A DNA stretch of 18,441 bases from JBJENW01 sp051880395 (GTDB taxonomy: Bacteria; Bacillota; Clostridia; Lachnospirales; Lachnospiraceae). The stretch spans positions 1 through 18,441 of the forward strand of contig JBJENW010000102.1 of NCBI GenBank assembly GCA_051880395.1, read 5' to 3'. The position numbers were made by a program, and so were the translations under genes. The first letter of the stretch is position 1, and each line of letters begins with the position of its first letter. Positions 5,632 through 14,168 of the stretch are shown piece by piece. The notes beneath the pieces were generated by a model, which saw only the letters and a program-made list of their open reading frames with translations, was not told the origin of the DNA and made no database searches.

Positions 5632-6759
5632 ATGGCAAATATCATGGATTATATGGACTGGCGCGGTGACCTGACGTTTGCGGCAGCACCGTTGAATGAG
5701 GTGGATAATCTGATTCTGGCACAGCTGGCATATGTAGAATTTGACGGAATTGTTTCAGACAGCGCAAAGCCGATGCCGATCAAAGAGGCGTGCGATCGTT
5801 TTTTTGCAACACATGATAAAAACGAAATAAAAAACAGAGTTACAATGACGCGTCACGCGCCTTTTGTTTTGCAAAAAATGGTAGAGACAAAGCGCTTTGG
5901 CGATATACAGTTGTTTCGGTATGTTAATGAGATCAGTGTTGAAGAAGAGACACAGTTTTCGGCGGTGTGTGCAGCACTTTCCGATGGCACGATCTTTGTT
6001 GCGTATAGTGGAACAGACAGTACGATCGTGGGATGGAAAGAGGATTTTAATATGTCATTTCTCACTGCGACACCGGGACAGATCAAGGCTGCGAAGTATC
6101 TCGATTATTTTTGTGAGTATCCGGCGAAATTACATTTAGGCGGTCACTCAAAAGGGGGAAATCTTTCTGTGTATGCCGCGATGCATTGTAAACCGGAAAT
6201 CCGCAAACAGATTTTGGATGTGTACAGTGATGACGGACCGGGATTTTCTATAGAGGAAATCGAATCATTTCAAAGTGACGAATTGCAGGGAAAAATTCAC
6301 TGTATCATACCACGCTCATCTATCGTCGGTCTTTTGATGGAATATGTGACGAAACCACAGGTGATAAAAAGTAGTTACAGTGGTCCGATGCAGCATGACG
6401 GGCTTTCGTGGGAGGTTTTAGGCGATCACTTTGTGACGGTGGATGGTATTTCGCAGGAAAGTGCGTTTGTGGAAAAAACATTGCACGCCTGGATGCAGCG
6501 GTTAGATGCAAATGCGCGGGCGGAGTTTGTGGATACCCTTTTCGGGATATTAGAAAGTGTGAATATCCAGACCACAGAGGAACTTGCACGCATGAATTGG
6601 AAAAAATGCAGTGAATTATTGCTTGCCTGTGGAAATCTTTCCAAAGAAAGCCAGACGATGTTGAAAGATACGGTCCGCATGCTCTGGGAGGAGGCGAGAC
6701 GGATCCGCAGGATGGAACGAGTGGAGCGAAAAAGCAAAAGTTCCACATATGCCACATAA
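5632..6759 (+). CDS. DUF2974 (Mbeg1-like) alpha/beta hydrolase
   Basis: A predicted cytoplasmic serine hydrolase of 375 aa with no signal peptide or membrane helix. The nucleophile elbow is GGHSKGGN, with the catalytic serine at residue 173, preceded by a strand (AKLHLGG) and followed by NLSVYAAM. The oxyanion side includes VAYSGTD near residue 125, like the lipase GTD/GTE motif. Likely acid and base residues lie in VYSDDGPGF (about 200) and HDGLSWEVLGDHF (about 250-265). The opening MDYMDWRGDLTF and NEVDNLILAQLAYVEF is characteristic of the DUF2974/Mbeg1-like family. The biological substrate is unknown, and lipase or esterase activity is inferred from the fold only. The C terminus (RRIRRMERVERKSKS) is strongly basic. 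It has its own promoter after element 3 and ends 85 bp before the ABC ATPase gene. Confidence 0.82.
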   Translation: MANIMDYMDWRGDLTFAAAPLNEVDNLILAQLAYVEFDGIVSDSAKPMPIKEACDRFFATHDKNEIKNRVTMTRHAPFVLQKMVETKRFGDIQLFRYVNEISVEEETQFSAVCAALSDGTIFVAYSGTDSTIVGWKEDFNMSFLTATPGQIKAAKYLDYFCEYPAKLHLGGHSKGGNLSVYAAMHCKPEIRKQILDVYSDDGPGFSIEEIESFQSDELQGKIHCIIPRSSIVGLLMEYVTKPQVIKSSYSGPMQHDGLSWEVLGDHFVTVDGISQESAFVEKTLHAWMQRLDANARAEFVDTLFGILESVNIQTTEELARMNWKKCSELLLACGNLSKESQTMLKDTVRMLWEEARRIRRMERVERKSKSSTYAT

Positions 6760-6787
6760 ATGTGTGTATATCTGATAAAAAACATCT

Positions 6788-6822
6788 CACAAAATCAAGC
6801 ACAAAGAGACTCCGAGAGTACA
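6788..6822 (+). repeat. Leader repeat copy 1, upstream of the ABC ATPase gene
   Basis: A sequence of about 35 nt starting CACAAAATCAAGC and ending TCCGAGAGTACA. It is repeated with about 28 of 36 aligned positions identical at 7523-7558, in front of the next gene. It ends 22 nt before the ATPase start codon. It could be an operator, an RNA-level control site or a relic of duplication. Confidence 0.5.
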
Positions 6823-6844
6823 GGAACGAAAAAGAGAGGAACGT

Positions 6845-7507
6845 ATGCTGGAAGTAACACAGATTAAAAAAACATATGGCAAAAAAGAGATTTTAAAGGA
6901 TATCACGTTTGCTGCAAACTGTGGGGAGCGAATCGCGATCATTGGGAAAAATGGATGTGGAAAATCCACGCTTTTACAGATCTTAACAGGAATCATAAAG
7001 GCAGATAGTGGAGAAATCCGTTTTTTTGGAAAAAATCCGAATCAGAAGCGGTCGTACTTTCACAAATTTTGTGGATACGTTCCCCAGGAAAATCCGTTGA
7101 TGGAAGAATTGACCGTCAAGGATAATCTGTATTTGTGGGGAGCAGATCGCTCAGACTATTATGAAAAACTGCTGGAAACATTTGAATTACAAAATATTTT
7201 AAAAATGCCGGTACATCAGTTATCCGGCGGAATGAAGCGCAGACTCAGCATTGCCTGTGCATTGGCAGAATGGCCGCCGATCTTATTTCTTGATGAACCG
7301 ACGACAGCACTGGATCTACATTATAAAGAAAGCATTGCTCAATGGATGCAGACGTATCAGGATATGAATGGGATTCTCGTGTTGACGACACACGATATAC
7401 AGGAAATTTCAGCCTGTGACAGGTGTCTTTATATGAAAGACGGCGTTTTGCGTGAACTGTCGCAGCGGGAACGGGAACCCGGACAGCTGCATATGTTATT
7501 TGCATAA
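6845..7507 (+). CDS. ABC transporter ATP-binding protein (ABC-2 exporter type)
   Basis: An ABC ATPase of 220 aa with a complete motif set: Walker A GKNGCGKST (34-42), Q-loop in YVPQEN (about 80), signature LSGGM (126-130), Walker B ILFLDEP with D150 and E151, D-loop ALDL, and switch histidine H183 in TTHD. By family this subunit powers an ABC-2 type exporter from the cytoplasmic face. The two permease genes at 9209-11445 are the obvious partners, although one unrelated gene stands between. It is short, lacking the C-terminal extension of many drug-export ATPases. GAGAGG about 6 nt upstream supports the ATG. The substrate is unknown. Confidence 0.92.
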   Translation: MLEVTQIKKTYGKKEILKDITFAANCGERIAIIGKNGCGKSTLLQILTGIIKADSGEIRFFGKNPNQKRSYFHKFCGYVPQENPLMEELTVKDNLYLWGADRSDYYEKLLETFELQNILKMPVHQLSGGMKRRLSIACALAEWPPILFLDEPTTALDLHYKESIAQWMQTYQDMNGILVLTTHDIQEISACDRCLYMKDGVLRELSQREREPGQLHMLFA

Positions 7508-7522
7508 AAGAAAATACGAAAA

Positions 7523-7558
7523 CACAAAAGCAGGCGCAAGGGAGATTCCGAGAGAACA
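7523..7558 (+). repeat. Leader repeat copy 2, upstream of the repeat-bearing membrane protein
   Basis: Counterpart of 6788-6822: it starts CACAAAAGCAGGC and ends TCCGAGAGAACA. The best-conserved block is TCCGAGAG. It ends 28 nt before the ATG at 7587 and lies between the ATPase stop and this gene, followed by an AAAAAAAGGAG binding site. Confidence 0.5.
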
Positions 7559-7586
7559 TACATAAAAAAAGGAGTAGAAAACAGTT

Positions 7587-9209
7587 ATGAATGAAACATT
7601 TGATCCAACAACAGGAACTATGAAATCAGAAGAAAACAATCAAAATCCAAACGTACAGCAGCCGAATTCGCAGGGTTACTATCAGCAGCCAAACGGTCAG
7701 GCCCCGAATCCACAGGGTTACTATCAAAATCCAAACGTACAGCAGCCGAATCCACAGGGTTACTATCAGCAGCCAAACGTACAGCAGCCGAATCCACAGG
7801 GTTACTACCAGCAGCCAAACGGTCAGCAGCCGAATCCACAGGGTTACTACCAGCAGCCAAACGGTCAGATGACGAACCCACAGGGTTACTATCAGCAGCC
7901 AATGATGCAGCCGCCGAAAAAGAAATCGGTAGGGAAAAAGATTGCCATCGCAGCGGCAGTTGTTGCCGTGATCGGTGGTGGTGTTGCCATCGCAGCGGTA
8001 AAAGGTGTCTTTTTCAGTGATTCACAGAAAGTACTGATGGCCACATCCAACACCTTTACCGATATTGGAGACTGGATTGATATAAACGCGATTTCGGATA
8101 TTGGAAAGAATGATTTTACAAGTTCCATATCCGTTGGTTATCAAAATCAGAACGTCGATGTGGATGTCCGCGTAGGAAAAGAGCAGCGCCAGATCGGTGC
8201 AAAGATAGATGGTGGTCTGTTTAATGTCAGCTGTGACATGGAACTGACAGACAGCCAGTTGAAATTTCAGGTTCCGGAGTTGTATGATAAAGTATTTTTA
8301 TATGACTATACAAAAGAAGCAGACGGCTATCTCGCAGAGCAGGCGGATATGAAGGACATTGAAGAGGCAAATGAGTTGTTTAAAGAGTGGTATAAAATGA
8401 CCACACCGGGCGTAAAAGCATCCGATTGGAATATCGTAGATGATTTCTACGAAGAGTATAAAAAACTGGAGTTTCAAACCGTGTCAAAGGAAACATTTGT
8501 TGTAGATGGTAAAAGTCGGAAATGTAACGGTTATCAGACTGTGATCAAGAAAGAAAATGTGAACAATATTTTAGATTCCGTAGAAGAAGCATATGAAAAA
8601 CAGTATGGGGATCTAATGGGTGGAGAAGCAGTGGAAGACCTGAAAAACTCTATGGAAGAAATTCGGTCATCCATTGAAGATATGCCGGACATGAAAACGA
8701 CGTTTTATATTTATGATAAAAAACTGGCAGACATCAAACTGGAAAGCGGAGACGGCGTATTACAGCTCATGTTCTTAGGCGGAAAGACCCGACTGCAGAA
8801 TCTGAAACTGGTTGCGACAAAAGACGGAGCAGATGAGACCTGGCTTGAAATGAAGGGTGCATCGGATGGCATTCGGACAAAAACAGAATTTTTAGCAGAG
8901 GGAGAGACAATTGCTAAGGTGACCTATGATCCGACAAGCGGTAAATTTGATTTCGCGACATACGACGACGAGGAACCAATCGTGGAGGCAAGCGGAACAT
9001 GGAAATCCGATAAAAACGGTATCAAACTGGAAATTCCGGAGATAAAATCTGATGAGGAAGAAATGTCAATGAGTCTGAACATCAAAAAAGGTGCTGAGAT
9101 GAAACAGATCGAAGGCGAGACATTTGATATTGGTTCTGCAAGTGAATCCGAATGGACCGAAGTGCAGACGATGGTGTCTGGTATGATGGGACTTGGTGGT
9201 TTGAATTGA
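7587..9209 (+). CDS. Membrane-anchored protein with N-terminal Gln/Asn/Pro/Tyr repeats, unknown function
   Basis: A protein of 540 aa. Residues 22-105 are six tandem 14-residue units of the type NVQQPNPQGYYQQP. PPKKKSVGKK then precedes a single hydrophobic helix (about 114-137, rich in Ala, Val, Ile and Gly). The remaining ~400 residues are charged, predicted mixed alpha/beta, and carry no catalytic motif I recognise. With lysines before the helix, the repeats would be cytoplasmic and the large domain outside. There is no signal peptidase or lipobox site. It sits between the ABC ATPase and the first permease and overlaps the permease start by one base (TGATG), so it is translationally coupled and probably an accessory or substrate-binding part of the exporter. 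Many Firmicutes membrane proteins carry similar Q/P/Y-rich cytoplasmic tails. I do not recognise the outer domain with confidence. Confidence 0.8.
   Translation: MNETFDPTTGTMKSEENNQNPNVQQPNSQGYYQQPNGQAPNPQGYYQNPNVQQPNPQGYYQQPNVQQPNPQGYYQQPNGQQPNPQGYYQQPNGQMTNPQGYYQQPMMQPPKKKSVGKKIAIAAAVVAVIGGGVAIAAVKGVFFSDSQKVLMATSNTFTDIGDWIDINAISDIGKNDFTSSISVGYQNQNVDVDVRVGKEQRQIGAKIDGGLFNVSCDMELTDSQLKFQVPELYDKVFLYDYTKEADGYLAEQADMKDIEEANELFKEWYKMTTPGVKASDWNIVDDFYEEYKKLEFQTVSKETFVVDGKSRKCNGYQTVIKKENVNNILDSVEEAYEKQYGDLMGGEAVEDLKNSMEEIRSSIEDMPDMKTTFYIYDKKLADIKLESGDGVLQLMFLGGKTRLQNLKLVATKDGADETWLEMKGASDGIRTKTEFLAEGETIAKVTYDPTSGKFDFATYDDEEPIVEASGTWKSDKNGIKLEIPEIKSDEEEMSMSLNIKKGAEMKQIEGETFDIGSASESEWTEVQTMVSGMMGLGGLN
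7650..7901 (+). repeat. Six tandem 42-bp coding repeats
   Basis: Six in-frame 42-bp units encode 14 residues each (core NPQGYYQQPN). Units 3 and 4 encode identical peptides, while units 1, 2 and 6 carry substitutions (NSQG, QAPN, QMTN). High DNA identity between units suggests recent slippage or unequal exchange, so copy number may vary between strains. Confidence 0.92.
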
Positions 9210-10426
9210 TGAACAGAATACAGTTGTTCTTTCGGTATCTGTATGTAGAAGAAAAAAAGAGTATCTGCGTTTTCAAAAAAGCGCTTGGAAGCTTTGCCGT
9301 CATGCTGTTTGGCGTGGCGGCAGGCATTTTTTTATTGAGCAGAGTATTTTTGAATGCACAGTTGTTTGAACCAGTGCAAGTTGCAATGGTGATTCCAAAA
9401 GAGGAAACACAGACAAAATTAGTGACAAAGGTGCTGTCTTCGATGGAAAGTGTCAAAAGTATCTGCACCTTTTCTTATTATGAAGAGGAAACAGAGGGGC
9501 TTTCGCGCATGAAAGAGGGCAGTGTGCAGATTTTGATCGTGATTCCTCAAAATTTTTATGCGGATGTGGATCAGGGAAAAAATACCCCTCCGATTATCTA
9601 TGTCCCAGAAAATATGACACCGCGTATCCGAATGTTTACGGAGCTTGTAAAAGATGGGGTTTTTCTTTTGCAGACAGCGGAATCCGGTGTGTATGCGACA
9701 CTGGATACGGCAGACATCTATCGGGCAGTCATGACACCAAAGGAGATTGGAAATTTTGTGGCGCAGTTGTACGTCGAACAGGCTTTTTCACGCGGCGAGT
9801 TGTTTTCGCGTCAGGTGATCTCTCCGTTTGGAGAACTGGAAGCGACACAGTATTATCTGACCGCAGCTGTAACGGTCATTTTACTTTTGTCTGGTCTCTT
9901 TTTTAATTATCTGTACCAGAAAAAAGCCAGGTCGGTGGAAGAGAAACTCCGTATGTATGGCATGGGTGCCGTGGTACAGTCGGTGCAGAAGGTGCTTTTG
10001 ATGGCACAGATACTCTGGTTGTTTTCATCCATGCTGTATATACTTCTCTGCGCCGTTTCCGAAATTGGCGGCGGATTCTTTTTGAACTGGGAGTGGAAGA
10101 ATCTGTTTGCACTGCTGCCGCTATCTCTTGCGATGGCAGCAGTATTTCATCTGCTATATGAACTGGCGGGAGCGAGCAGACAGGGAGCGGTTCTTTTACT
10201 TGCCGTGCTTTTGTTTTCGTTCTTCTGTTCGGGGGCATTGATTCCGGCGGCGTTTCTTCCGGACTGGCTGGGCAAGATAGGAAGTGTGCTGCCGTTAGCG
10301 GTATTTAGCAGATATGTCAACGGCGTTTTTTATGCAGGTGTGCAGGCACAGAGCGTAGTTGGGATGCTCATCAGTGCCATACTTTTAACGATGATGGGAG
10401 CGTGGATGGCATGGAAACGTACATAA
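9209..10426 (+). CDS. ABC-2 type permease, first subunit
   Basis: A membrane protein of 405 aa. I choose the ATG at 9209, which overlaps the preceding stop (TGATG). The in-frame start at 9152 would lie deep inside the previous gene and give a non-hydrophobic extension. One N-terminal membrane helix (about residues 24-48) is followed by an extracytoplasmic domain of about 170 residues (VQVAMVIPKEETQ through ISPFGELEATQYY). About five C-terminal helices follow, from YYLTAAVTVILLLSGLFF to the end. This one-plus-five layout is typical of the ABC-2/YhgE-like exporter permeases. It probably dimerises with the next gene product and the ATPase at 6845. The substrate is not evident. Confidence 0.85.
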   Translation: MNRIQLFFRYLYVEEKKSICVFKKALGSFAVMLFGVAAGIFLLSRVFLNAQLFEPVQVAMVIPKEETQTKLVTKVLSSMESVKSICTFSYYEEETEGLSRMKEGSVQILIVIPQNFYADVDQGKNTPPIIYVPENMTPRIRMFTELVKDGVFLLQTAESGVYATLDTADIYRAVMTPKEIGNFVAQLYVEQAFSRGELFSRQVISPFGELEATQYYLTAAVTVILLLSGLFFNYLYQKKARSVEEKLRMYGMGAVVQSVQKVLLMAQILWLFSSMLYILLCAVSEIGGGFFLNWEWKNLFALLPLSLAMAAVFHLLYELAGASRQGAVLLLAVLLFSFFCSGALIPAAFLPDWLGKIGSVLPLAVFSRYVNGVFYAGVQAQSVVGMLISAILLTMMGAWMAWKRT

Positions 10427-11445
10427 GATGGTATTTTTTGCAGGTAAAGGCGTGGTGTAAAAAACGCGAAAACTGGTTTGTGCTGGCGGGGCTGATGCTT
10501 CTTTTCTTCTGCATGACAAAAATACAACTGCCGAATGGTCAGAATGTCAGAATCGGTTTTGTGGCGCAGGGACAGACAAGCGAGGAGTTGCAAAACGCAT
10601 TGGATCAGATGGACAGTGTGTTTGAATTTTGTGCTTACAAAGAAGAGGAGAAACTGAAAAAAGATGTGGCAGCTGCAAAATTAGAGTGTGGATTTGTGTT
10701 GGACAGCCAGTTTGAGAAAAAATTGCAGGCAGGTGATACACGTCGGCTGTTCATCTGTTATAGCAGTACTTTGTCGAATAAGCAGTCCGTCGCACAGGAA
10801 ACATTGTATGCGGCATTTTTTCAGTTGTACAGCGACACCTTTTTAAAAGATGCTTCAAAAGAGATTTTTGAGCAGCCGGATACGATGGTGCAGGAAATGC
10901 TGGTGGAGAAAAATCACGCGTATCAGAGTTCCGATGAAATATTTTCCGCAGAATTAACTCCAATCTCTGTACAAGATCAAAAGAACAAACAGGAACAGAC
11001 CTATCCGCTGCAGGGAGTGGCGGCAGTTCTTTTATTTTTACTTCTGTTTCTGGAGCAGGGGAAAAAATTTGATGCATCTGCGTCTCATGTGACCGCAGCA
11101 CTAGAGCTTTCGCAGCGAAGGATCTTTCGATATCTGCATACACTTGCAGCGGGAACCATTCCCTGCATGGCGATCTTGTTGTTGATTCTGACGTCAAAAG
11201 CAAGCAGAGGCATTACGTGCGAATGTGTATCTATGTTCATTTTCTGGGGATTCGGAAGCTTGTATATAACAGCGCTTGGAAGTCTTTTCAAAAATGAGAC
11301 AACTTTTACCGTTTGGGGGATTCCATTTGCAGTCGCACAGTTGCTGCTGTGTCCGGTATTTGTTGATCTTTCGGCTTACATTCCGGCAGTGGGGATTCTG
11401 GCAAATCTGTTTCCGGTTGAATGGTATCTTTGTCTTTTTGGCTGA
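10411..11445 (+). CDS. ABC-2 type permease, second subunit
   Basis: A membrane protein of 344 aa starting at ATG 10411, with GGGAG (10396-10400) 10 nt upstream. A GTG at 10402 is too close to that site. It overlaps the end of the first permease by 16 bp. An N-terminal helix (WFVLAGLMLLFFCMTK) is followed by an outer domain (IGFVAQGQTSEELQNALDQM onward) that parallels the first permease (VAMVIPKEETQ). Then come about five helices from PLQGVAAVLLFLLLFLEQ. The layout makes it the likely second half of a heterodimeric exporter. It is somewhat shorter than its partner. A terminator follows at 11526. Confidence 0.82.
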   Translation: METYIRWYFLQVKAWCKKRENWFVLAGLMLLFFCMTKIQLPNGQNVRIGFVAQGQTSEELQNALDQMDSVFEFCAYKEEEKLKKDVAAAKLECGFVLDSQFEKKLQAGDTRRLFICYSSTLSNKQSVAQETLYAAFFQLYSDTFLKDASKEIFEQPDTMVQEMLVEKNHAYQSSDEIFSAELTPISVQDQKNKQEQTYPLQGVAAVLLFLLLFLEQGKKFDASASHVTAALELSQRRIFRYLHTLAAGTIPCMAILLLILTSKASRGITCECVSMFIFWGFGSLYITALGSLFKNETTFTVWGIPFAVAQLLLCPVFVDLSAYIPAVGILANLFPVEWYLCLFG

Positions 11446-11525
11446 AGATAAAAAATATCTTACTAAAATTTTACAAACATCATACGTTCCATTATTTTAA
11501 ACTTTACATATGCTCTCTATACTAT

Positions 11526-11567
11526 AGTGCAGATTAAATCTTGAAAAAAGATTTGTCTGCACTTTTT
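11526..11567 (+). terminator. Rho-independent terminator after the ABC operon
   Basis: AGTGCAGA, a small bulge, then AAATCTT pairs with AAGATTT and TCTGCACT, closing a short A-rich loop and followed by TTTTTATA. It lies about 80 bp after the second permease stop. An in-frame TTG at 11541, inside the stem, is not taken as a start of the next gene. Confidence 0.82.
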
Positions 11568-11621
11568 ATATTACAAACAAATCCGGAATCAAGCAATTTG
11601 CTGCCGGAAAGGAAGGTAGGC

Positions 11622-12503
11622 ATGAAAAAGAAATCCCTGATCTATCAGTTCAAACAAGTCAAAGCGATTCGCGTTTTGGCATATCCGGCAGTCAACCTGC
11701 TGCGCGGCATGCGATATACGTTTTATACGTTTACCAAAGAAGCCGCAAAAATCCGGCGATTGAAAAACAGTCACGCACATGAGCGATGCTTTATCATCGG
11801 AAACGGTCCAAGCTTAAAAGCAGAAGATTTAGACCTGTTAAAAGGAGAATTCTGTTTTGCGGCAAACCGGATCTTTAAAATATTCGGTGAGACATCGTGG
11901 CGTCCGGATTGTTACTTATGCGTAGACAATAATGTGCTGCGCGATATTCAAAAAGAGGTAGCTCATCTGCATGTGCCGCAGATTTTTATCCATATGGAGG
12001 GCAAAAAGTTTGGCATTCAAAATCCATACAGTTCCATTACATATATCAACAATTACTATCCTTACCTCGTTGACCGCTATAAACGTACTCAGGTAAAATT
12101 CAGCAAAGATGTGGCACATCATTTTGTAGCCGGAGAGACGGTTGTCTATACCGCGATCCAGCTTGCGCTCTATATGGGGTTTGACGAGATTTATTTGTTG
12201 GGCGTAGACCACTGTTACTCAAAGAAGATAGATGCCGAAGGGCGTCTATCTGTGGATGCGTCGGTGAAGGATTATTTTGGAAATCTGCCATCAAATCCAT
12301 ACTCTGTGCAGTATGTGGAAACGGTAAACGCAGCGTACCGTATGGCAAAAAAATGCTGCGAAGAAGAACATGTTGTCATTCAGAACCTGACGCGCGGCGG
12401 CTGCCTGAACATCTTTCAGCGCAACAGCTTAGAGCAGGTTTTAAGTGATAGAAAAGAGGTAGTACAGTTTGAAGAAAAAAGTTGTAGCAATTATGCCTAT
12501 TAA
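11622..12503 (+). CDS. DUF115 (MptE-like) protein, putative glycan-cassette transferase
   Basis: A protein of 293 aa starting at ATG 11622, with GGAAGG (11611-11616) upstream. The DUF115 hallmark is RCFIIGNGPSL (G60-N-G-P-S-L65), followed by FCFAANRIFKIFGETSWRPD, CYLCVDNN, a VAGETVVYTAIQLALYMGF helix and IYLLGVDHCY. DUF115 is found in archaeal MptE-like diphosphokinases and in bacterial flagellin-glycosylation (Maf) and surface-polysaccharide proteins. In the latter it is thought to act with nucleotide-activated sugar acids. The neighbouring CMP-sugar synthetase gene favours a transferase-like role here, but the reaction is unproven. It overlaps the next gene by 35 bp. It has a paralogous C-terminal domain in the protein at 14169. 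Confidence 0.83.
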   Translation: MKKKSLIYQFKQVKAIRVLAYPAVNLLRGMRYTFYTFTKEAAKIRRLKNSHAHERCFIIGNGPSLKAEDLDLLKGEFCFAANRIFKIFGETSWRPDCYLCVDNNVLRDIQKEVAHLHVPQIFIHMEGKKFGIQNPYSSITYINNYYPYLVDRYKRTQVKFSKDVAHHFVAGETVVYTAIQLALYMGFDEIYLLGVDHCYSKKIDAEGRLSVDASVKDYFGNLPSNPYSVQYVETVNAAYRMAKKCCEEEHVVIQNLTRGGCLNIFQRNSLEQVLSDRKEVVQFEEKSCSNYAY

Positions 12504-13116
12504 ACTGAAAAATGAACGCCTGCCAGGCAAAAATACCAAGCTTTTGGGCGAAAAACCGTTGATTTCGTATGCACTCGAAACCTTAGAACAGGTAGAAGAG
12601 ATCGACGAGTTGTATGTATATTGCAGTGATGAGGCAATCTGTCCGTATTTGACGCCAAAAGCAAAATTTTTAAAACGAGACAAGACACTCGATCTTCCGA
12701 CATCAAATTTTACGCAGATTTTTGATACGTTTCAGAAACAGGTGGATGCGGATGTATATGTTTACGCACATGCGACGGCACCGTTTGTGCAGGCGGAGAC
12801 GATCAGAGAGGTGATCGGTCATGTCACAAGCGGGGAATATGATTCCGCATTTACCGCAGAAAAAATTCAGGATTTTTTGTGGGAAAATGGGGCACCGCTG
12901 AATTTCGATGCCGAGAATGTACCGCGCAGCCAGGATATCGTGCCGATCTATCGGGAGACGTCCGGCGTCTATGCGTTTGAAAAAGAAGTGTTTACCAAGT
13001 ATCGCCGCAGAATCGGCGTACATGCCTGTCCGGTGGAGGTATCCAAAAAAGAATGTGTGGATATCAATTACCCGGAAGATTTTCAGATGGCAGAATTATT
13101 TTTACAGTGTTCATAG
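12469..13116 (+). CDS. CMP-sugar synthetase-like cytidylyltransferase (NeuA/KdsB family)
   Basis: A cytidylyltransferase of 215 aa that by family activates a 2-keto sugar acid with CTP to give a CMP-sugar. Seen: the nucleotide-binding N terminus IMPIKLKNERLPGKNTKLLG (equivalent to the R-x-x-S-x-R-x-P-x-KN loop, but with KLKNER in place of the usual Arg/Gly/Ser-rich part), HATAPF near residue 103, ETSGVYAF near 165, and VDINYPEDFQMAE near the end, matching the Mg-binding VDIDTPEDL-type motif. The start is TTG at 12469, with AGAGGT 8 nt upstream. It overlaps the DUF115 gene by 35 bp, so translation is probably coupled. The sugar acid is unknown. No neuB/pseI-type synthase gene is present; the adjacent aldolase may take that role. 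Confidence 0.85.
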   Translation: MKKKVVAIMPIKLKNERLPGKNTKLLGEKPLISYALETLEQVEEIDELYVYCSDEAICPYLTPKAKFLKRDKTLDLPTSNFTQIFDTFQKQVDADVYVYAHATAPFVQAETIREVIGHVTSGEYDSAFTAEKIQDFLWENGAPLNFDAENVPRSQDIVPIYRETSGVYAFEKEVFTKYRRRIGVHACPVEVSKKECVDINYPEDFQMAELFLQCS

Positions 13117-13128
13117 AAGGAGGATATT

Positions 13129-14160
13129 ATGAAAAAAGAAAGAATACAGATTTTAGATTGCACGCTGCGTGACGGCGGATATATTACAAAATGGCAGTTT
13201 GGAGAGGATACGATCCGCGAGGTGATCAAAAATATGATCGACGCAAACCTCGACTATGTAGAAGTCGGATATCTCGACAATAAGCCATATGAAGAAGGAA
13301 GTGCACGATTTCACGACATCGACCAGATCAAAGAATTCCTGCCAGATGACCGAAAAAATGCAGAGATCCTTGCAATGGCAGATGTTACCCAGTTTTCAAA
13401 GGAGGATCTGGTCCCATGTGATGGCACTTCCATTGACGGAATCCGCGTGGTGTTCTACAAACATCAGGTGGAAGAAGCACTCGAATTTTGTAAAGCCGTA
13501 AAGGAAAACGGATATAAATTATTTGTGCAGCCGATGGTAACGATTGATTACACGCTGCAGGAGTATACCCGTCTGGCAGAAAAGATCAATGAATTACAGC
13601 CGTATGCGGTTTCTATCGTAGACAGTTTCGGTTATATGACAAAAGAAGATTTCCGTCGGTATTTTACCGTTTTAGACTGTGTGTTAGACGAGGATGTCGT
13701 GATCGGATTCCATTCTCATAACAATATGCAGATGGCATTTTTATCTGCACAGGATATCATGGATTACAAGACAAAACGTATCCGTATGATCGATGCATCG
13801 TTATATGGCATGGGACGTGCCGCAGGAAATCTGCACACGGAATTGGTTACAAATTATTACAACTGCACCTTTGGCGAACGCTATGACCAGCATCTGATCT
13901 TAAATACGATCAGCGATTGCATCATGCCGATCTCAGAACAGCATAAATGGGGATACAGCCCATATCTGTTTTTAACTGCAAAGTATCAATGTCACCCAAA
14001 TTTTGCTGTGTATCTGTTGGAAGAAGAGGAAGTTTCCGTGGAGGAATTTGAACAATATCTGCTGCTGATACCAGATTCCATGCGGACAAAATGTAAAAAA
14101 CCGTATGTGCTTGATCTATACAAAGAGTTCAAATACGGAAAACTGGCAAAGACCAGCTAA
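13129..14160 (+). CDS. DRE-TIM (HMGL-like) aldolase/lyase
   Basis: A TIM-barrel metal-dependent aldolase or lyase of 343 aa. The DRE-TIM signature is LDCTLRDGGY at residues 9-18 (D10 metal ligand, R14 catalytic). The C-terminal strand motif GFHSHNN carries metal ligands H195 and H197, and YGMGRAAGN near 225 is the usual glycine-rich loop. Closest in style to 4-hydroxy-2-oxovalerate-type pyruvate aldolases and the HMG-CoA lyase family. It lacks the extra domains of isopropylmalate synthases. It stands 12 bp after the cytidylyltransferase with a perfect AGGAGG between. By inference it makes, by pyruvate aldol addition, the 2-keto acid that the neighbour activates with CTP. Annotation as a stand-alone amino-acid pathway enzyme is less likely in this context. 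Confidence 0.87.
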   Translation: MKKERIQILDCTLRDGGYITKWQFGEDTIREVIKNMIDANLDYVEVGYLDNKPYEEGSARFHDIDQIKEFLPDDRKNAEILAMADVTQFSKEDLVPCDGTSIDGIRVVFYKHQVEEALEFCKAVKENGYKLFVQPMVTIDYTLQEYTRLAEKINELQPYAVSIVDSFGYMTKEDFRRYFTVLDCVLDEDVVIGFHSHNNMQMAFLSAQDIMDYKTKRIRMIDASLYGMGRAAGNLHTELVTNYYNCTFGERYDQHLILNTISDCIMPISEQHKWGYSPYLFLTAKYQCHPNFAVYLLEEEEVSVEEFEQYLLLIPDSMRTKCKKPYVLDLYKEFKYGKLAKTS

Positions 14161-14168
14161 ACCGGCCT

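Noticed and set aside
7618..7902. Minus-strand repetitive reading frame (SNPVDSAA repeats)
   Set aside because: It is the antisense shadow of the 42-bp coding repeats of the plus-strand gene.
11541..11621. Upstream TTG start for the first DUF115 gene
   Set aside because: It lies inside the terminator stem, has no ribosome binding site, and the ATG at 11622 has GGAAGG in place.
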